Part shown: positions 47,291 to 61,298 of the stretch, one piece after another
Layout of the letters: each line of letters opens with the position of its first letter
How positions within the stretch are numbered: position 1 is the stretch's first letter
Source: Coenobita brevimanus
Taxonomy: Eukaryota > Arthropoda > Malacostraca > Decapoda > Coenobitidae
Length of the DNA stretch: 64,000 bases
Assembly (NCBI GenBank): GCA_032717465.1
Contig: CM064657.1
Span: 19,874,232 to 19,938,231, forward strand
Direction of reading: 5' to 3'
Notes under the pieces: generated by a model
What the model was told of the DNA's origin: nothing
Databases searched by the model: none
What the model saw: only the letters and a program-made list of their open reading frames with translations
Translations under genes and position numbers: made by a program

Positions 47291-47935
47291 TTCCTTGTTA
47301 ACATGCTTCCCCTTCCCCACCTCCATCCCTCCCCATCCGCCCTCCCCATACTCCTCCACCTTTCCTATTTATCTCCTTCCCCTGTCAGTTCCCCTTATCC
47401 TGCTCCTCCTCCACTCATACCCCAGCTTGTGCCCCATCTTCTCCTCACCTCATATCCTAATCCTTCTCCATCTTCGCACCTCATATCCTAATCCTTCCCC
47501 ATCTTCTCCTCACCTTATGTCCTAATCATTCTCCTCCTCCATTCTTGCCTCTTCATTCTTCCTTCCTCTCCCTCCGCTCGCCCTTCCCTCCCCTCCTCAG
47601 CTCCTGCCCTTCCCCCTCCACCCCATTTATGTTTTTTTTTTTTTTTTTCCCTCAACTCTACTCTTGCCCTTCCTTATTCTCCCCGCTCCTGCCCCTCTCA
47701 TTCCGCCCAACACATGCCCGCCTCCTCTTCTCCCTATTTTTGCCCCTTCCGGCCTCCTCACTTGTACTCCTCCCCACTCCTGCCCTTCCTCCCACTTCCT
47801 CACTCTTGCCACTCCCTCCTCCTCCCCACTTTTGCCCCTTCCCCTTGTCTCAATTCTTTCCCTTCACCTTCCTTCCCACTTCCGCCCCTACATTTACTCC
47901 GCACTTCTTCCCCTTCCCATTCCTCCATTTAGTGA
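47291..47935. repeat. Pyrimidine-rich tract with degenerate short repeats
   Basis: About 640 bases of almost only C and T on the plus strand. Words such as CTCCTGCCCTTCC and CATCTTCTCCTCACC recur. Long proline/serine ORFs are compositional. Confidence 0.85.
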
Positions 47936-48179
47936 TCATCGTCTTAACTGTGGGCACCGGCATTAATGTTAGAGCTTCTCTCCTATGGAATATACTATTC
48001 TTATCCTGCCTAAATATCTGTACAGCACAAAGAGGACGTGCACGTGACGTCACTAATGACATCATTGGTGTTTATCGCCATACTGGACGGTATGAAGACA
48101 GAATTTGAGCGAAGATAAAAGAATGAATGCGTATTATTACTCTGCGACCACTGTTTTTCCTGTTGGGGAATCGGTAATA

Positions 48180-48960
48180 CAAATCGCCAGAAGGATAAAC
48201 CTTGGTAGGTCGCGTACCTGTCAAATCATGGGTAGGTTCTAGGTTATGGTCGGATCCACGTACTATGTACTTTCCAGACGTTTCCTAGCTTTCTATCTAT
48301 CTATCTATATACAATAATTTAATTAATATCAATGAATTATTACCGTGGGGCCCAACTAGAGTACAGCTGACTTTTGACAAAATTAATTGTGAATCGCTTA
48401 CATAACCTTGGTATTATAATTTGCCAATTTAATATGATTTATAAAGAATTAATGCCATGGAGCACAGCTAGAGATGAATTTTATGACAATATACATCAGT
48501 TATAAACTGCATGGCCTGACATCGACGTCTGCACTGTCCCCGTCAAAACATGAACGGTTCCCGGTACTATACTCCTTCAAGACTTTTCCCTGCGACTTTA
48601 TACATGTGCACAACTTCACTGAATGAATATGATACAGAATGTTTACCATGAGGCACAACTTGTACTGAATATTGCGTGAATCGTTTGACGATCTAACCTG
48701 CACAAGTCCCTTGATAGGTCGTGTCCCCGTCAAAACGCATAGGAGAGGTTAGGTCATAGTTGTGTCCTCATTTTGCTTTCTTTCATGATATTTGCTTGTC
48801 ATTTTGTCCATGCAGTATGATTCAGTTTACTGAATGAATATAAAAAACAATGGTTGTCTTGGCGCACAGTTATTGCTGAATTTTGACTAAATTAATCGTG
48901 AATCCCTTGCTTAAGTATTTGGCGGGGAAACCTTTCCTTGAAAGGGGAGTCTTACATCAG
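48180..48960. repeat. Degenerate tandem repeat, units ~190-300 bp
   Basis: CCCGTCAAAACATGAACGG-like phrases at about 48226, 48538 and 48726 alternate with TGGCGCACAG...GAATTTTGAC-like phrases near 48350, 48460, 48650 and 48870. At least three old units. Confidence 0.6.
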
Positions 48961-49117
48961 AACGTGAGAAGAGATTACAAATGAAAAAAGTCAGGGACCA
49001 GCACCATCAAACAAGTGCATTGTCCAGTGACTAAGCTTCCTAGTATTGCGAAAATTTTCATTTCTGCACTAGCGACCTTGCATATTCTTGTCCGCTGTGT
49101 AATATTATTCATTTCTA

Positions 49118-49262
49118 TCTATTTATCTATTGCCAGACGCCTAAATCTCGTAAGGCATAACTACAGACAGATACCCTCTACGTTGCTCTATCCTCTGCCA
49201 CTTGGCTGCCTTTCCTCAAGCTCACATCCACCTCCCTCATATGTCTCTCCATTTCATCCCTC
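49118..49262 (-). mobile_element. LINE 3' end fragment, TAGA-tail family
   Basis: CTATTTATCTATTGCCAGACGC and the following ~120 bases match the inverted 3' end of the LINE at 1728-2428, with substitutions. Confidence 0.75.
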
Positions 49263-49275
49263 GTAGAGCTACTCC

Positions 49276-49430
49276 TAGGTGATTCTATACTGAGTTAATA
49301 GGCCAAATGATTTCCTGTAAGCCAGGAAATAAATTACCCTTTTGTGGATGGTAATTATATAAAGAAACCAAGCGTGTTCCCTGCGTGACTAAACGGATTG
49401 GAGGATGGCTGGTTCCCGCCCCATAAAATA
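49276..49430 (+). mobile_element. SINE-like repeat B fragment
   Basis: GGCCAAATGATTTCCTGTAA and the following hairpin match the middle of 6688-7066. It runs on through GGATTGGAGGATGGCTGG to CGCCCCATAAAA. It lies head to tail with the inverted LINE fragment before it. Confidence 0.65.
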
Positions 49431-50390
49431 CAACAAAGAAGTCATCACTCTCATTCTAACGCGGTTTAATCTAAACAAAGTAATTGGTCAAAATCGTCAT
49501 AAATATTTTGAACGCCTTTTCTTGCTGTTGCCCTATACTCCATTGGCCTCCACGTTTTCTCTTGTTGTTTTTGTGATGTGGGCATATTGACTTAGTAAAA
49601 TGTGAAGCACATAAGTAACATCAAGAGCACCCAGGTTTGTCATTTGTAGAATGTACTTAAGAACGATAAGTTGAGTAATTTGGTAGACATCATTCACTAT
49701 TCTGCCCAAAATTAAGTGCAGCTCTTACAAAATCTGGTTTGTCAAGTGTACTTAGTTCTACTAAGTATTTTCTTAGAAACGGGTTCCATGACCTTGATGG
49801 GAGCTTTCTATACGGCGAGATTTTTTACTCATCCCTCCACGAACTTGTAGGCATCTAAGCTTTTGCATGTTTTAATTTCCTCTCTTTTTTAATAAGTTAG
49901 CTTGTGTTTTAAGTATTTACATCATCTGGGTAGGCCAAGTCCGACAGATCTTCCAACTTCATGCCCACCAAACCATTTTTTACTTCCTTGAACAATTTGC
50001 AAGCCGAAATGTATGGATTCTTCACCCTTAAAATGCAACGCATTTCTGTTTGACGACGCCACGCGACATCTAGGTGTCTCATGACCTTACAAAGCTGAGT
50101 AGTTGATGCTGACATCTCCATTAAGTGTAATTTGCAGTTATACTCTTAGTTGAAGGTACTGCTCACGTTGTTTCTACCGTCCAACAGTAAACTGTAAACA
50201 AATCCAGGCCACATGACTGCACGCTCGCTATATCAGCACTGGATCTATTACGTAGAAAACATGCTTTTATAATGATGACAAATATGAGAAAGACCTGAAA
50301 GAACACGTGCTCCTCTCAACAAAATGAAATTGTCCGTGGTTCATTCTTCTTAGGTCCTAGAGTAACGCCAATATATCCGTTATTGCCGCC
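49431..50390. other. No recognisable feature
   Basis: No supported gene or repeat. Confidence 0.4.
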
Positions 50391-50653
50391 CGCCATTAGC
50401 AAGGCTAGGTGATATAGTTATTACAGGTGTGTGCCTGAGTGTGTATGTATCTGTTGCCAAAATATATCGAAAAGTTATAGACGAACTTCCACCAAACGTT
50501 CAGGAAATAGCAACTGTGTGGATGTGCAGAAGCCAATTACTTTTGATGAGGAGTTGATCAAAGATAACCGAATGCCAGCGCCATATGTTTTTATCACCCA
50601 CTTTTAGCAAGGCGAGACGATATAGTTGTTTGATGTTGTTGTTGTTGTTGTTG

Positions 50654-50745
<92 letters not shown>

Positions 50746-51095
50746 TGCCAAAATATCTCGAACAGTTGTGGACAAAATTTCACCAAACCTTTAGGGAACA
50801 GTACGTACGTGGATGCGCAGAAGCCTATTACTTTTGGTGAGGATTTGATCAAAGACGACCGAATACCAGCTGCCATTTATTTATCACCAGCCTCTAGGAC
50901 GGTGAGGCGATATAATTTTTATTGGTGCATGTCTATGTGTGTGCATGTAACTGTTGCCAAAATATCTTGAAAATTTGTGGACGAATTTTCACCAAACTTT
51001 CAGGAAATAGCAACTATGTGGATGTGCAGAAGCCTGTAACTTTGGGGGAGTATTTGATCAAAGACGACTGTATGCCAGCTGCCATACATTTTTTT
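50391..51095. repeat. Three tandem units of ~200 bp with a TG expansion in the middle unit
   Basis: Each unit holds GGCGAGRCGATATAGTT, a TG-rich stretch, TGTTGCCAAAATATCTCGAA, TTTCACCAAACTTTCAGG, GATGTGCAGAAGCC and TTGATCAAAGACGACCGAAT. The TG stretch is short in units 1 and 3 but a ~90-base microsatellite in unit 2 (50656-50743). Confidence 0.88.
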
Positions 51096-51966
51096 TTTTA
51101 ATGGAGTGGGTTCATGTGAAACGTAGTGACTGAATTCCTTAGAGTTTTGCACATTTTCTTAAAACTGGTTTGTAGGTAGCTTGTACCTTAACCAACAACA
51201 TATTTTGGCGGGAGATTAGCATTCGGCCCCCGAATGCTTTGTTTCGTTTTTAATACGGATTGACTTTTTTTAAACACTGGAACTGAATTCCGTAGAGTTT
51301 TGCTATTTTTCTTCAAACTTGGTTTCTAGGAGTCTTGAACATTGCCAACAACGTATTCTGGTGGGTGATTAGCATTCTACCCTCGAATGATTTTGTTTCA
51401 TTAATGAACGTGTTTAAATGAAACTCTGTACATTTAAATTTAACCTATGCCAGTTAAATATGACATTTGAGATACTCGGCGACGCTTGAAATAAAAGAGA
51501 CAAATGCTGAAAATAAAATGTTCTTTCACTAGCGCAGGACTAGGTTGGCATCAGTTGATCAGATGAACTGATTTTAGTGATTGTACCGTACTGGATAGCT
51601 AACCGCGTTTCACTGCCCTGTTTTATTTATTTATTTATTTATCTATTTTTTTCTAGAGTAGGGTCAGTTTAAGAATAAAGGATTCATAAACAAGCCCCAC
51701 ACACTTCATCGGCTGAAGGAAAATATAAATAAGGAGAATGTAACCATATGGATTATTTTCAACGAAATTTCCCTAGTCTGAGCACTGAATCGTAATTATG
51801 TTTCAGTGCTGAAAAATATCGCTTTCAAGATCTGAAGTGTAGTGAACGAATTGTAATGAGCTGAAGTAGTTAAGTAGCTAGGTTCGCTTTAATGGGGTCA
51901 TAATTAAAATAAATATTAAGACTACTCTACTCTAGGGGTTTCAGAGTAGTAAATCCCCATACATAC
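51096..51966. other. Two loosely similar ~180 bp segments, otherwise nothing
   Basis: Around 51120-51240 and 51285-51400 the phrase order GAATTCCNTAGAGTTTTGC, CTTAAACTGGTTTNTAGG, CAACAACRTATT, GATTAGCATTC recurs. It is probably an old tandem duplication. No gene. Confidence 0.45.
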
Positions 51967-51985
51967 ATATATATATATATATATA

Positions 51986-52041
<56 letters not shown>
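51967..52041. repeat. TA microsatellite
   Basis: (TA)n with one CT interruption. Confidence 0.96.
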
Positions 52042-52046
<5 letters not shown>

Positions 52047-52270
52047 GTTGTTCATAAACACCTGCTTTCCACCATGAACCTTTTTCTTTATGGACCTATT
52101 TCTTTCATAGACCTGTTTTCCAAAACATTGAATTTCCAAAGGGACCAATTTTCTCTTATAGATCCGTTTCCCATATTGACCTGTTTTTATCCCTTAAACC
52201 TATTCGTATGTTTCCACCTAGGCCCATTTCCCGAAAGGATTTACTTCCCCGTGTATTTTTTTTTTTTTCC
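52042..52270. repeat. Degenerate minisatellite, units ~22-26 bp
   Basis: Words like GACCTGTTTTCC, GACCAATTTTCT, GATCCGTTTCCC, AGGCCCATTTCCC recur at roughly even spacing. Confidence 0.5.

Positions 52271-53472
<1,202 letters not shown>

Positions 53473-53533
<61 letters not shown>
53473..53533. repeat. TA microsatellite
   Basis: About 30 TA units between a SINE and a LINE. Confidence 0.97.
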
Positions 53534-53534
<1 letters not shown>

Positions 53535-53536
<2 letters not shown>

Positions 53537-56100
53537 GGATGACTTTTAAGAGAAGCTGCAGGATGTAGCGAATATAATGGCAAGAGATGATGTGTTAGTT
53601 TGCATTGGTGATTTTAATGTGATTGTTGGTAGTAGTGTGGATGGGTTTAAAGATTGTATGGGTAAGGAGGATGTTGGTATAAGAAACGAAAATGGGGTAA
53701 GATTTGGAAGCTTTTGTTTAGCAAAGGACCTTACGATTGGTGGAACTATCTTTGAGCAAAGAAAAATATATAAAAGTACTTGGATTTCACCATGTATTGT
53801 AACCAAATTGACCACATAGCAATTAGCAAAAGGCATAAGAGTTATTTGCAAGATGTTTGCGTAAGGAGGGAGGCAGATATTGGTAGTGATCATCAACTTG
53901 TAAGATTAAAATAAAACTTAAGGGAAACGTTGATGGTAATTGTACAGGAGGTAATAAAAATAATTCTGATGAGCTGAGAAATGATGAGAACACGGAGGAA
54001 GAGTTTCGGTGGCAATGTAGGAACAGGCTTATAGTCCTGCAGACTTTGATGGAATCAGAAGTCAATGATATTATTCAAATGTGGAGAGAGGTAAAAGATG
54101 TTTTGCATGAAAGTGCTAAGGTTACTATTAAGGAAAAGGGAAAAGCAAGAAGGAAAAAGTGGATGTCAGATGAAACATGGAATGCAATTCAGAAACGGAA
54201 AGAGGCGAAGTTAAGAAGTGAAGAACAACATGTTGATGGCCAGGTGGTTGAAGTACTTAGAGCAAAGTACTGGAGTTTACATTCTGAAGTAGGAAGACTC
54301 GTTAGACGTGATAAGAAGAGGCTGTATAATGAAAAGGCAACAGAGACAGAAATTAAGTAAAAATGACGGACAGAGCACAAGAGCAGCGTATCAGGCCACA
54401 AAGGAGTTAACTGGGACTGTAAAGAGAAGAAAGGAAATACCTGTACGAGATAGAAATGGTAACTTGATGACTAAAGATTTGGATATAAAAGGAAGGTGGA
54501 AAGAGCATTTTGAATCTGTTCTTAATAGACCAATCCCAGCTGAAGAGGACGTTGTGCATGCCGAGAGAGATTTGCAGATATCAACAGGGGATATAACCTT
54601 GGAAGAGGTAGCAAAATCTGTTAAGGAATTAAAGAATTTTAGGGCCGCGGGAGAGGATGGAATATTTCCTGAAATGCTTAAGGTGGAAAATGGTGAGTTG
54701 ATGAATGTGCTTTTGAAACTTTTTAATGTGGCCTGGGATACTGGTGGAATTCCAGAAGAGTGGAAAAGTGGAGTGATTACAAAAATACCAAAAAATGGAG
54801 ATTTAAGTGTATGTGGAAACTGGAGGGGGATAACTTTGACACCCGTAGTTGCAAATGTCTTTTCCAAAACCTTGTTGAACAGAATAGAGCCAGTAATTGA
54901 TAAACTTTTAAGAGATGAAAAAGTGGGATTTAGAAAGGGATGAGGAGTAATGATCAGATTTTTATTGTAAGGCATCTAATGCAACAAGTGAATGAGATGA
55001 TAATGCCACTTAGTATGTGTTTTGTAGATTTTGAAAAGGTGTTTGATAGTGCTTCACGTGGAGCTATGTTGAAAATTATGAGACTCTATGGTATAGCAGA
55101 ACAATTTTTTAAATTATTATTAGAAGCCTGCATGAAGATACTTTTTGTAAAGTAATGGTTGGTGGTTCTTTGAGTGATCCATTTGAAGTTAGGTCAGGAG
55201 TGATTCAAGGAGTTCTTTCGCCTTTGCTCTTTGTTATGGTTATGGATTATGTCATGAGAAAGGTTGTGAGGAGAACAGGTGCAGGAATTAACTGGAAAGA
55301 AAATAAGAGGTTGATGGATTTGGACTATGCTGATGATATTGTATTGATTTGCGGAAGTATTTACGAGATGCAGAGGGTGCTTGATTGGTTGGTGGAGGAA
55401 GGAGAAAATGTGGGATTGGTAATAAATTGTGGAAAGACTGAAATTATTAATATGAACGTGGAGAACCAAATCGATTGTATAATTGGGAATAATGTGGTGA
55501 AGAAAGTAGAAAATTTTAAATATCTAGGAACGATTGTATCATCTAATAGATCATTAAACAATGAAATTGAGGAGAGGATTAGACAGGCTTGGCGAGCTGT
55601 TGGAATGTTGAAATCTGTTTGGAATAATAATATGCTTTCGGTACATACTAAAGTGAAAATTTACAAGTCCATGGTTAGACCAGCTTTACTTTATGGGCAT
55701 GAGTCATGATACAGTACAATTGCAACAGATCAGAAAATATTATGATTTGGGAATAAAATACTGAGAAGGACTCTTGGGATAAAGTGGCAAGACAGAGTTG
55801 CAAATGATAAGAGTAAGGGATATTACAAGAGTGGAACCAGTTGATGAATATATGAGACTGTCTCACTGGAAATGGCTGGGGGACATATATAGAAAAGAAG
55901 GCAGTTTAATACAGGACTTGCCAGAGTGGACTGCTAGAGGTATAAGAGGCAGACGTAGGCCGAGGGAAACCTGGTTGAGGATAATGAAAAGAGAAGCAGG
56001 ACAGGATTGATGGTGGGACCTGGAGAAGATGCCAAGAGACAAAATAATATTGGTGGAGAATGTTCATCGAGGCCCTATGCATCCCCTGGGATGCCACAAG

Positions 56101-56104
<4 letters not shown>
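53535..56104 (+). pseudogene. RTE-like LINE, 5'-truncated, frame broken
   Basis: The remaining endonuclease part reads VLVCIGDFNVIVGS (53598-) and, in another frame, IGSDHQLVR (about 53879). A linker ORF spans 54046-54358. RT pieces: GEDGIFPEML (54650), GNWRGITLTPVVANVFSKTL (54817), FVDFEKVFDSASRGAMLKIM (55020), SGVIQGVLSPLLF (55195) and active site LDYADDIVLI (55321). After it come FKYLGTIVSS (55518) and RPALLYGHES (55678). The C-terminal end is in mixed frames: HWKWLGDIYRKEGS (about 55863) and PRETWLRIMKREAGQDW (55971). Frame changes occur near 53800, 54355, 54940, 55155 and after 55709. The catalytic residues survive but the protein cannot be made whole. Confidence 0.85.

Positions 56105-56164
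<60 letters not shown>
56105..56164. repeat. TA microsatellite
   Basis: Begins directly at the LINE 3' end. Confidence 0.97.
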
Positions 56165-56168
<4 letters not shown>

Positions 56169-57001
56169 AGTATTAGTAGTTGGGTACGTATATGACATTA
56201 AAATACTTTATTTTAATTTTTATTTTTAGTTTATTTAATGCAGCGTCACTTGCATCCTTCATTAGATAAGTGCTGTTACCGACACGTATCTTAACCTACT
56301 TCATTAACTTTCTTTACTCAGTCACAGTATCCTCATTTCCTCTATTCTAAACTAACTGTTTAGTCATATAATTTTTGGTAAAGTTTTATATGTAATTTTG
56401 TCATTCTTATCACGTAGTTACTGTTGTATTTTACTTTTCTCTTAAAGTTTCAGAGCAAACGTTTTGTTTCTTCCTTAGCCAAATCTTCGCTTAGATGATA
56501 TCATTGTTTGAGCCAGAGAGTCAGAGCATTTGCACAGGGTCAAAGTCATCTCCCAAGGACAGCTGTTGGGCCGGGGTTTTTATTGGGGCAGCCTCTGATG
56601 ATGCAGGTTTGTTGGAAATAATGCACGAGTAGACCATACAGACTAGATACAGTATATGCCTTTTTCGAAATCCACATGAACAGTCTATATGGCCACATAA
56701 GATACTTTTTCCAAGCTCATTTTTTATTTATTAAAAAGCGGAAAGTATTCCTAAAATGGTCAAAGCGTTGATTTATTTTATTTTATTTATTTTATTTATT
56801 TTTTTAGAGCAGTTCATTTGATTTGGCACCCTGGAAAGCAGAATTTGCCACTGAAGTAAAAAAAAAAAAAAAAAATCCATTAAGAACCAATGATTTTAAA
56901 AGAGATTATGTATGACCAAGTTTGTTAGTGGTGTCTGGTACCACTCTAGCCATAAGCAAAGCGCAGGAATTAGAGTTCTGAATCACAAGTCGCCACGTGC
57001 T
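56165..57001. other. No recognisable feature
   Basis: AT-rich; no supported gene. Confidence 0.4.
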
Positions 57002-57134
57002 TTAACCCCTTAACCACGGGGCGTCACTTTCGTGATGCTTGGGAGCAATGGATCATACCGCGGGGCGTCACTTTTGTGATTCTGTGTTATTTTGAATTCT
57101 CCCGGGCTTACAAGTGGTGGCTTGTATCATCTAT

Positions 57135-58145
57135 CAGTACTGTCAATGTCCAACACTAGTCAGCACTCCAAATCTCATCTGTACTCCCATCCATTGTTGA
57201 TAATTTAGCCATTTTTCCCCGTTCCTGACTCCCCTCCCTACCTCCCCTCCAGTACCCTGTCCTCTCACCTCCCTGACCGCGCTGTGCTAAAGCAAATTTC
57301 CCCCGGAATTATCCACTGATTTCATCCATTGAAATAAGCCCTATGCCCTATTCTTATACAAAATAATATATACCAAAAAGAAATAAGGTACGTGATAGTG
57401 CTATACACCTTGATTTGGGTAATTATCAGCTGACAACACCTCACGTGCACTCGTTCACTGATTTCCCACGGAAATTTCCCCTTTGAAATATGCAGTATAA
57501 TCTATTCTCATAAAAAAAAATTATATAAGAAAGGAAGGGAGAAGCCAAAGTGACATTTACATTCACCTGGAACTACCTACTTTTTTCTGTATTTTCGAGA
57601 TTTCCTACTAATCATTTTTTAGCATGTACCGCTACTGTCCACCAATAGTCAGCATTCCTAATCTCATCTGTACTCCCATCCATTGTTGACAATTTAACCA
57701 TTTTCTCCCGTTCTTGACTCCCCTCCCTATCTCCCCTCCAGTACCCTCTCACCCCTCCCTACCTCAACTCCTTTACCCTTTCCTATCACCTGCCCTGCCG
57801 CGCTGCATTAAAGCAAATCTCCCCTGGATTTTTCCACTGATTTAATCCATTGAAATAAGCCCTATGCCCTATACTTATACAAAATAATATATATAAAAAA
57901 GAAATAAGGTAAGTGATAGTGGTATACACCTGGAATTGGCTAATTATCACCTGACAACACCTCACATGCATTCATTCACTAAATTCCCACGGTAATTTCC
58001 CCTTTGAATTATGCCTTGTAATCTAGTTCCGTAATAAAAATATATACAAGAAAGGAAGGGAGAAGCCTAAGTGACATTCACATTCACCTGGAACTACCTA
58101 TTTCTTTATGTATTGCCGAGATTTCCTACCAATAATTTCTTAGCA
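57135..58145. repeat. Direct duplication of ~510 bp in the piggyBac 5' region
   Basis: TACTCCCATCCATTGTTGA at 57181 and 57667 begin matching stretches that both run to a GAGATTTCCTAC..AGCATGTA segment (57598-57626 and 58120-58147). The short copy at 61530-63504 has a different internal duplication of ~188 bases (about 62668-63010). Confidence 0.85.
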
Positions 58146-58243
58146 TGTAAGTTAGCAGCTGTCAGCCCCATTGTCACTGTCAACCCTTGCCTTCTCAGAT
58201 AAGCTGCGCCATTCAGTTCCTTATCCTCCTCTGTGGTCAAAGC

Positions 58244-60457
58244 ATGTCGCACTCATGCCCCGCCATTTCCACCGCTTCTGCGCCCATTGCAAAGGGCCCC
58301 GTGACCTCTACACCCAGAAAAACTCATGGGGGAAGCAGGAAAGGACTAAGTGACTCTGCAATGGAACGTGAACTAGCCAAATTATCAATGATAATGATGG
58401 ATAGTGATTATGATCCTTCGGGTGATTCGTGTGATGAGCCGGGTGAGGAAATCGTGCCAGAAACTCCTAGTACGAGTGCTTCAGTGTCCCAAGTTATCCC
58501 AAGCTCCAAAGGAAAGGAGCTCTTAGTGCAGCAAGGGAAGGAATTTGGGAAGGGAGTGAAAAGGTGGCGGGTTAGCCCCGGAACAATGGCCCCGCATGAC
58601 CCAGCCCACCATGAGTCCCAAGGTGAATCACCTCCCCATTCCCCAAGCCCCACTTCACTCATTTCTTCCTCTTCTTCTGCTGAATTATCTCCGGAGTCTT
58701 CATCGTCGGAGTCACCACCAGCATCAACAGTGAAGGTAGGCCGTAGAGGAAGAGGTAAATCCCTGACCCGTAAAAGTAGAGTTGCCAGTAGAGTAAGGGC
58801 TGCTAGTGCTGTATGGCAACCGAGGGTCAGTGCGAGTGACTCTGAACCAGATAAATCTGCCTCACAGCCACCCTCCACCCTCACCCACCCTACACCGCCA
58901 CGACAGGGAATCCTGGACGCCTTTGTGTGGACGGAAGGGTCCGATTTTGTCTCAGAACATCTTGATTTCAACGAGAGTTCCTCAAGGATACAGCCTGCCT
59001 TCAATCTTGACGAGGATGCTGAGTGTGTTGACTTCCTTTTGGCCTTCCTCAATGACGAAGTCATGCAGCACATATGTGATGAGACCAACATGTATGAATC
59101 ACAATGTGCTGCAAGTGGTACAGGTGCAGCCAGGATGCAACAGTGGTCCATGCTGGGAGTGCAGGAGCTGTAAGTGTTCTTCGCCCTCATGCTTCTCATG
59201 CCACACTCAAAGAAGCATGAGTTCGAAGAATACTGGTCCATGGACCCCTTACTACCCTCACCCACCTTCAATAAGTACATGGCCAGAGATCGCTTCCAGA
59301 ATATCATGGAAAACCTGCACTTTGCCAACAACGATGTACCTTCCCAAACCGACCCTCTCCGGAAGATCCGGGAGTTTCTGAGCAGAATGAAGGATAAGTT
59401 TATGACATTCTTCCACCCCTTTCAGAAGGCTGTGATTGACGAATTCTTGGTTTTGTTCAGAGGACGTCGTAGGTTTATGCAGTACATTCCAAGCAAACGC
59501 CATCGCTTTGGAATCAAGTTCTTTGAACTGTGCAACTGTAAGATAGAGTACATCCTTGACTTCGTCATTTATTCAGCCAGCACTGTCGATCTTGATAAAA
59601 CACATCCCCTTGGCTTCTCAGGCTGTGTAGTGAAAGTGCTCCTTGAAAGGTATTTTGGTGGGAATCATGTGCTGTATACAGACAACTATTATACAGCACC
59701 AAAACTTGCCAAATACCTTTCAGAGCACGGCATCGGCTCCTGCGGCAGTGTCAAGAGTAATCGTGCCCACTTCCCTAAATTCCCAGAGGCAGGAACCTCG
59801 CAGCGAGGAGACGTGCACCTAGACAAGTCTGAGAAGATGCTGGCAATACGGTGGCATGACAAGAGGGTCGTGCACATGCTCACCACCGTACACAAGGGGG
59901 AAGTGAAAGACAGTGGGAAGGTTGACCGTAGGACAGGCGAACCTGCGAGGAAACCTGATGCTGTGTTAGACTACAATATCAACATGTGGCTGGTGGACAA
60001 GTCCGACATGATGATTGGAGAAATCGACTGCCTCAGGAAGAATACTAGGTGGTACAGGAAAGTTTTTCTGCATCTCATAGACATGACGATGCTGAACGCC
60101 TTCATCCTGTACAAGATGAAGGTCAAGCCACCCAAGTCCTTCTCCCTGAGGTTGTTCGCCAGGACTTGTGTTCTGCAGCTGCTTGAAAGATATGGTAAGG
60201 TGACAGCAGCATCTCCAAAGCGCCATGCAGTAAGACTTCCCGACAGACTTGAGCAGAGGGCGTACATGGATCAGCACAGACTGGTGCGAATGCCTGCCAC
60301 AACCAAGAGGAAGGCTGCGATCCGCAGGTGCCAGGTGTGTGCACATACCACCCGACGCACACCTGAGCACAATCGCACCTCTTGGCAGTGCGCTGAGTGC
60401 CAGGTTCCCCTCTGTATTACCTGCTTCTTTGATTACCACAGCCAGAAGCAGTTCTAA
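58244..60457 (+). pseudogene. piggyBac-family transposase, one in-frame stop
   Basis: A single frame of 738 codons from the first ATG. It is interrupted only by TAA at 59171-59173 (codon 310), between VQEL and VFFALMLLM. Codons 1-300 are a Ser/Pro-rich, partly acidic N-terminus with a basic patch (KVGRRGRGKSL). The catalytic core follows: D399 in KAVIDEFLVLFRGRR, D480 in HVLYTDNYYTAPKLA and D585 in YNINMWLVDKSD, matching the three aspartates of piggyBac transposase. The C-terminal cysteine-rich domain has C696, C699, C716, C719, C724, C727 and H732 (CQVC, CAEC, CITC, YH). The enzyme cuts at TTAA and moves the element without leaving a footprint. Position and frame imply a recent point mutation. 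An ATG-less ORF continues upstream to about 58187. Confidence 0.93.
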
Positions 60458-61298
60458 AAGTGCAAGTGGGAAATGAAAATAATGTGTAAATAATGTGTAA
60501 ATAATGTGTAAATAGCAAGTGAAAGCAATGGATGTACATATGACTGAACAGTGTAATATAGTTTTATGTTACTGCAAGTGACAGTGAATAACATAGTGTA
60601 AGTAAAATAGAAGTGTTAATATTGAAAATACAATAAAAACTGTAAATAGAAATGTAAATAATTAGTAATATAAGAATATGAGTACAAATACGTGAGGTTA
60701 TAACAGTGAAAGTGAATCCGTGGCTCTCTACGTATTTTACTGAATGAAAAATTGAATGACTTCAGTGATAATAAACTAATACTACTGAAGGAAACTTATG
60801 CATAAAGACTGCAGATACATATAAGTGTTATATAATGATAGGAATATAAAGGGTGAGTGTTTGTTTGAATAATAAATGACAGAATACTAGCGGCGAACTA
60901 GCGCAAGTGGGAAGGTCATACGCGCTCGTAATTTTCATTGCTTTCACAGTGTTTTTTTTTTTTTGGAGTATGGATTCCAAACTACTTGATAATCATAGAA
61001 TTGTGTTCCTAGTGATAATATCTGGCTGTGGTAATCATATTACTGGTTGTCAGGAAGTGTAAAGTGGAGACTTTGTTACCCAACTTCAGAGGTCTCCACA
61101 AGTCCTACGATACCCGACGAAGGCTCAACAAACATCCCAGGAGAAAGCTGAAATTATGTGCCATAGGCATATTTAATATTAATATTCTAGGACTAATAAC
61201 TGATTTTTGGCAAATATTTTTTGAGAGTCTGTCAGAGCCCGAATATGCCTGCGGGACACGCAAGACAGAGCAAAACAAGCCCGCGGTTTAAGGGTTAA

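Larger units (their letters stand above)
57006..61294 (+). mobile_element. piggyBac-type transposon, long copy
   Basis: 4289 bases flanked by TTAA (57002-57005 and 61295-61298). The left end is CCCCTTAACCACGGGGCG; the right end, inverted, is CCCTTAAACCGCGGGCTTG, so the terminal repeats are short and imperfect. The left side has a direct duplication of about 510 bases. The transposase occupies 58244-60457, and an AT-rich 3' region of 840 bases follows. All parts needed for mobility are present except for one stop codon in the transposase. Confidence 0.93.

Noticed and set aside
47545..48108. 187-codon proline/serine ORF
   Set aside because: Product of the pyrimidine-rich tract.
58408..59331. 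307-codon ORF antisense to the transposase
   Set aside because: Shadow of the transposase frame; the sense strand carries the catalytic motifs.
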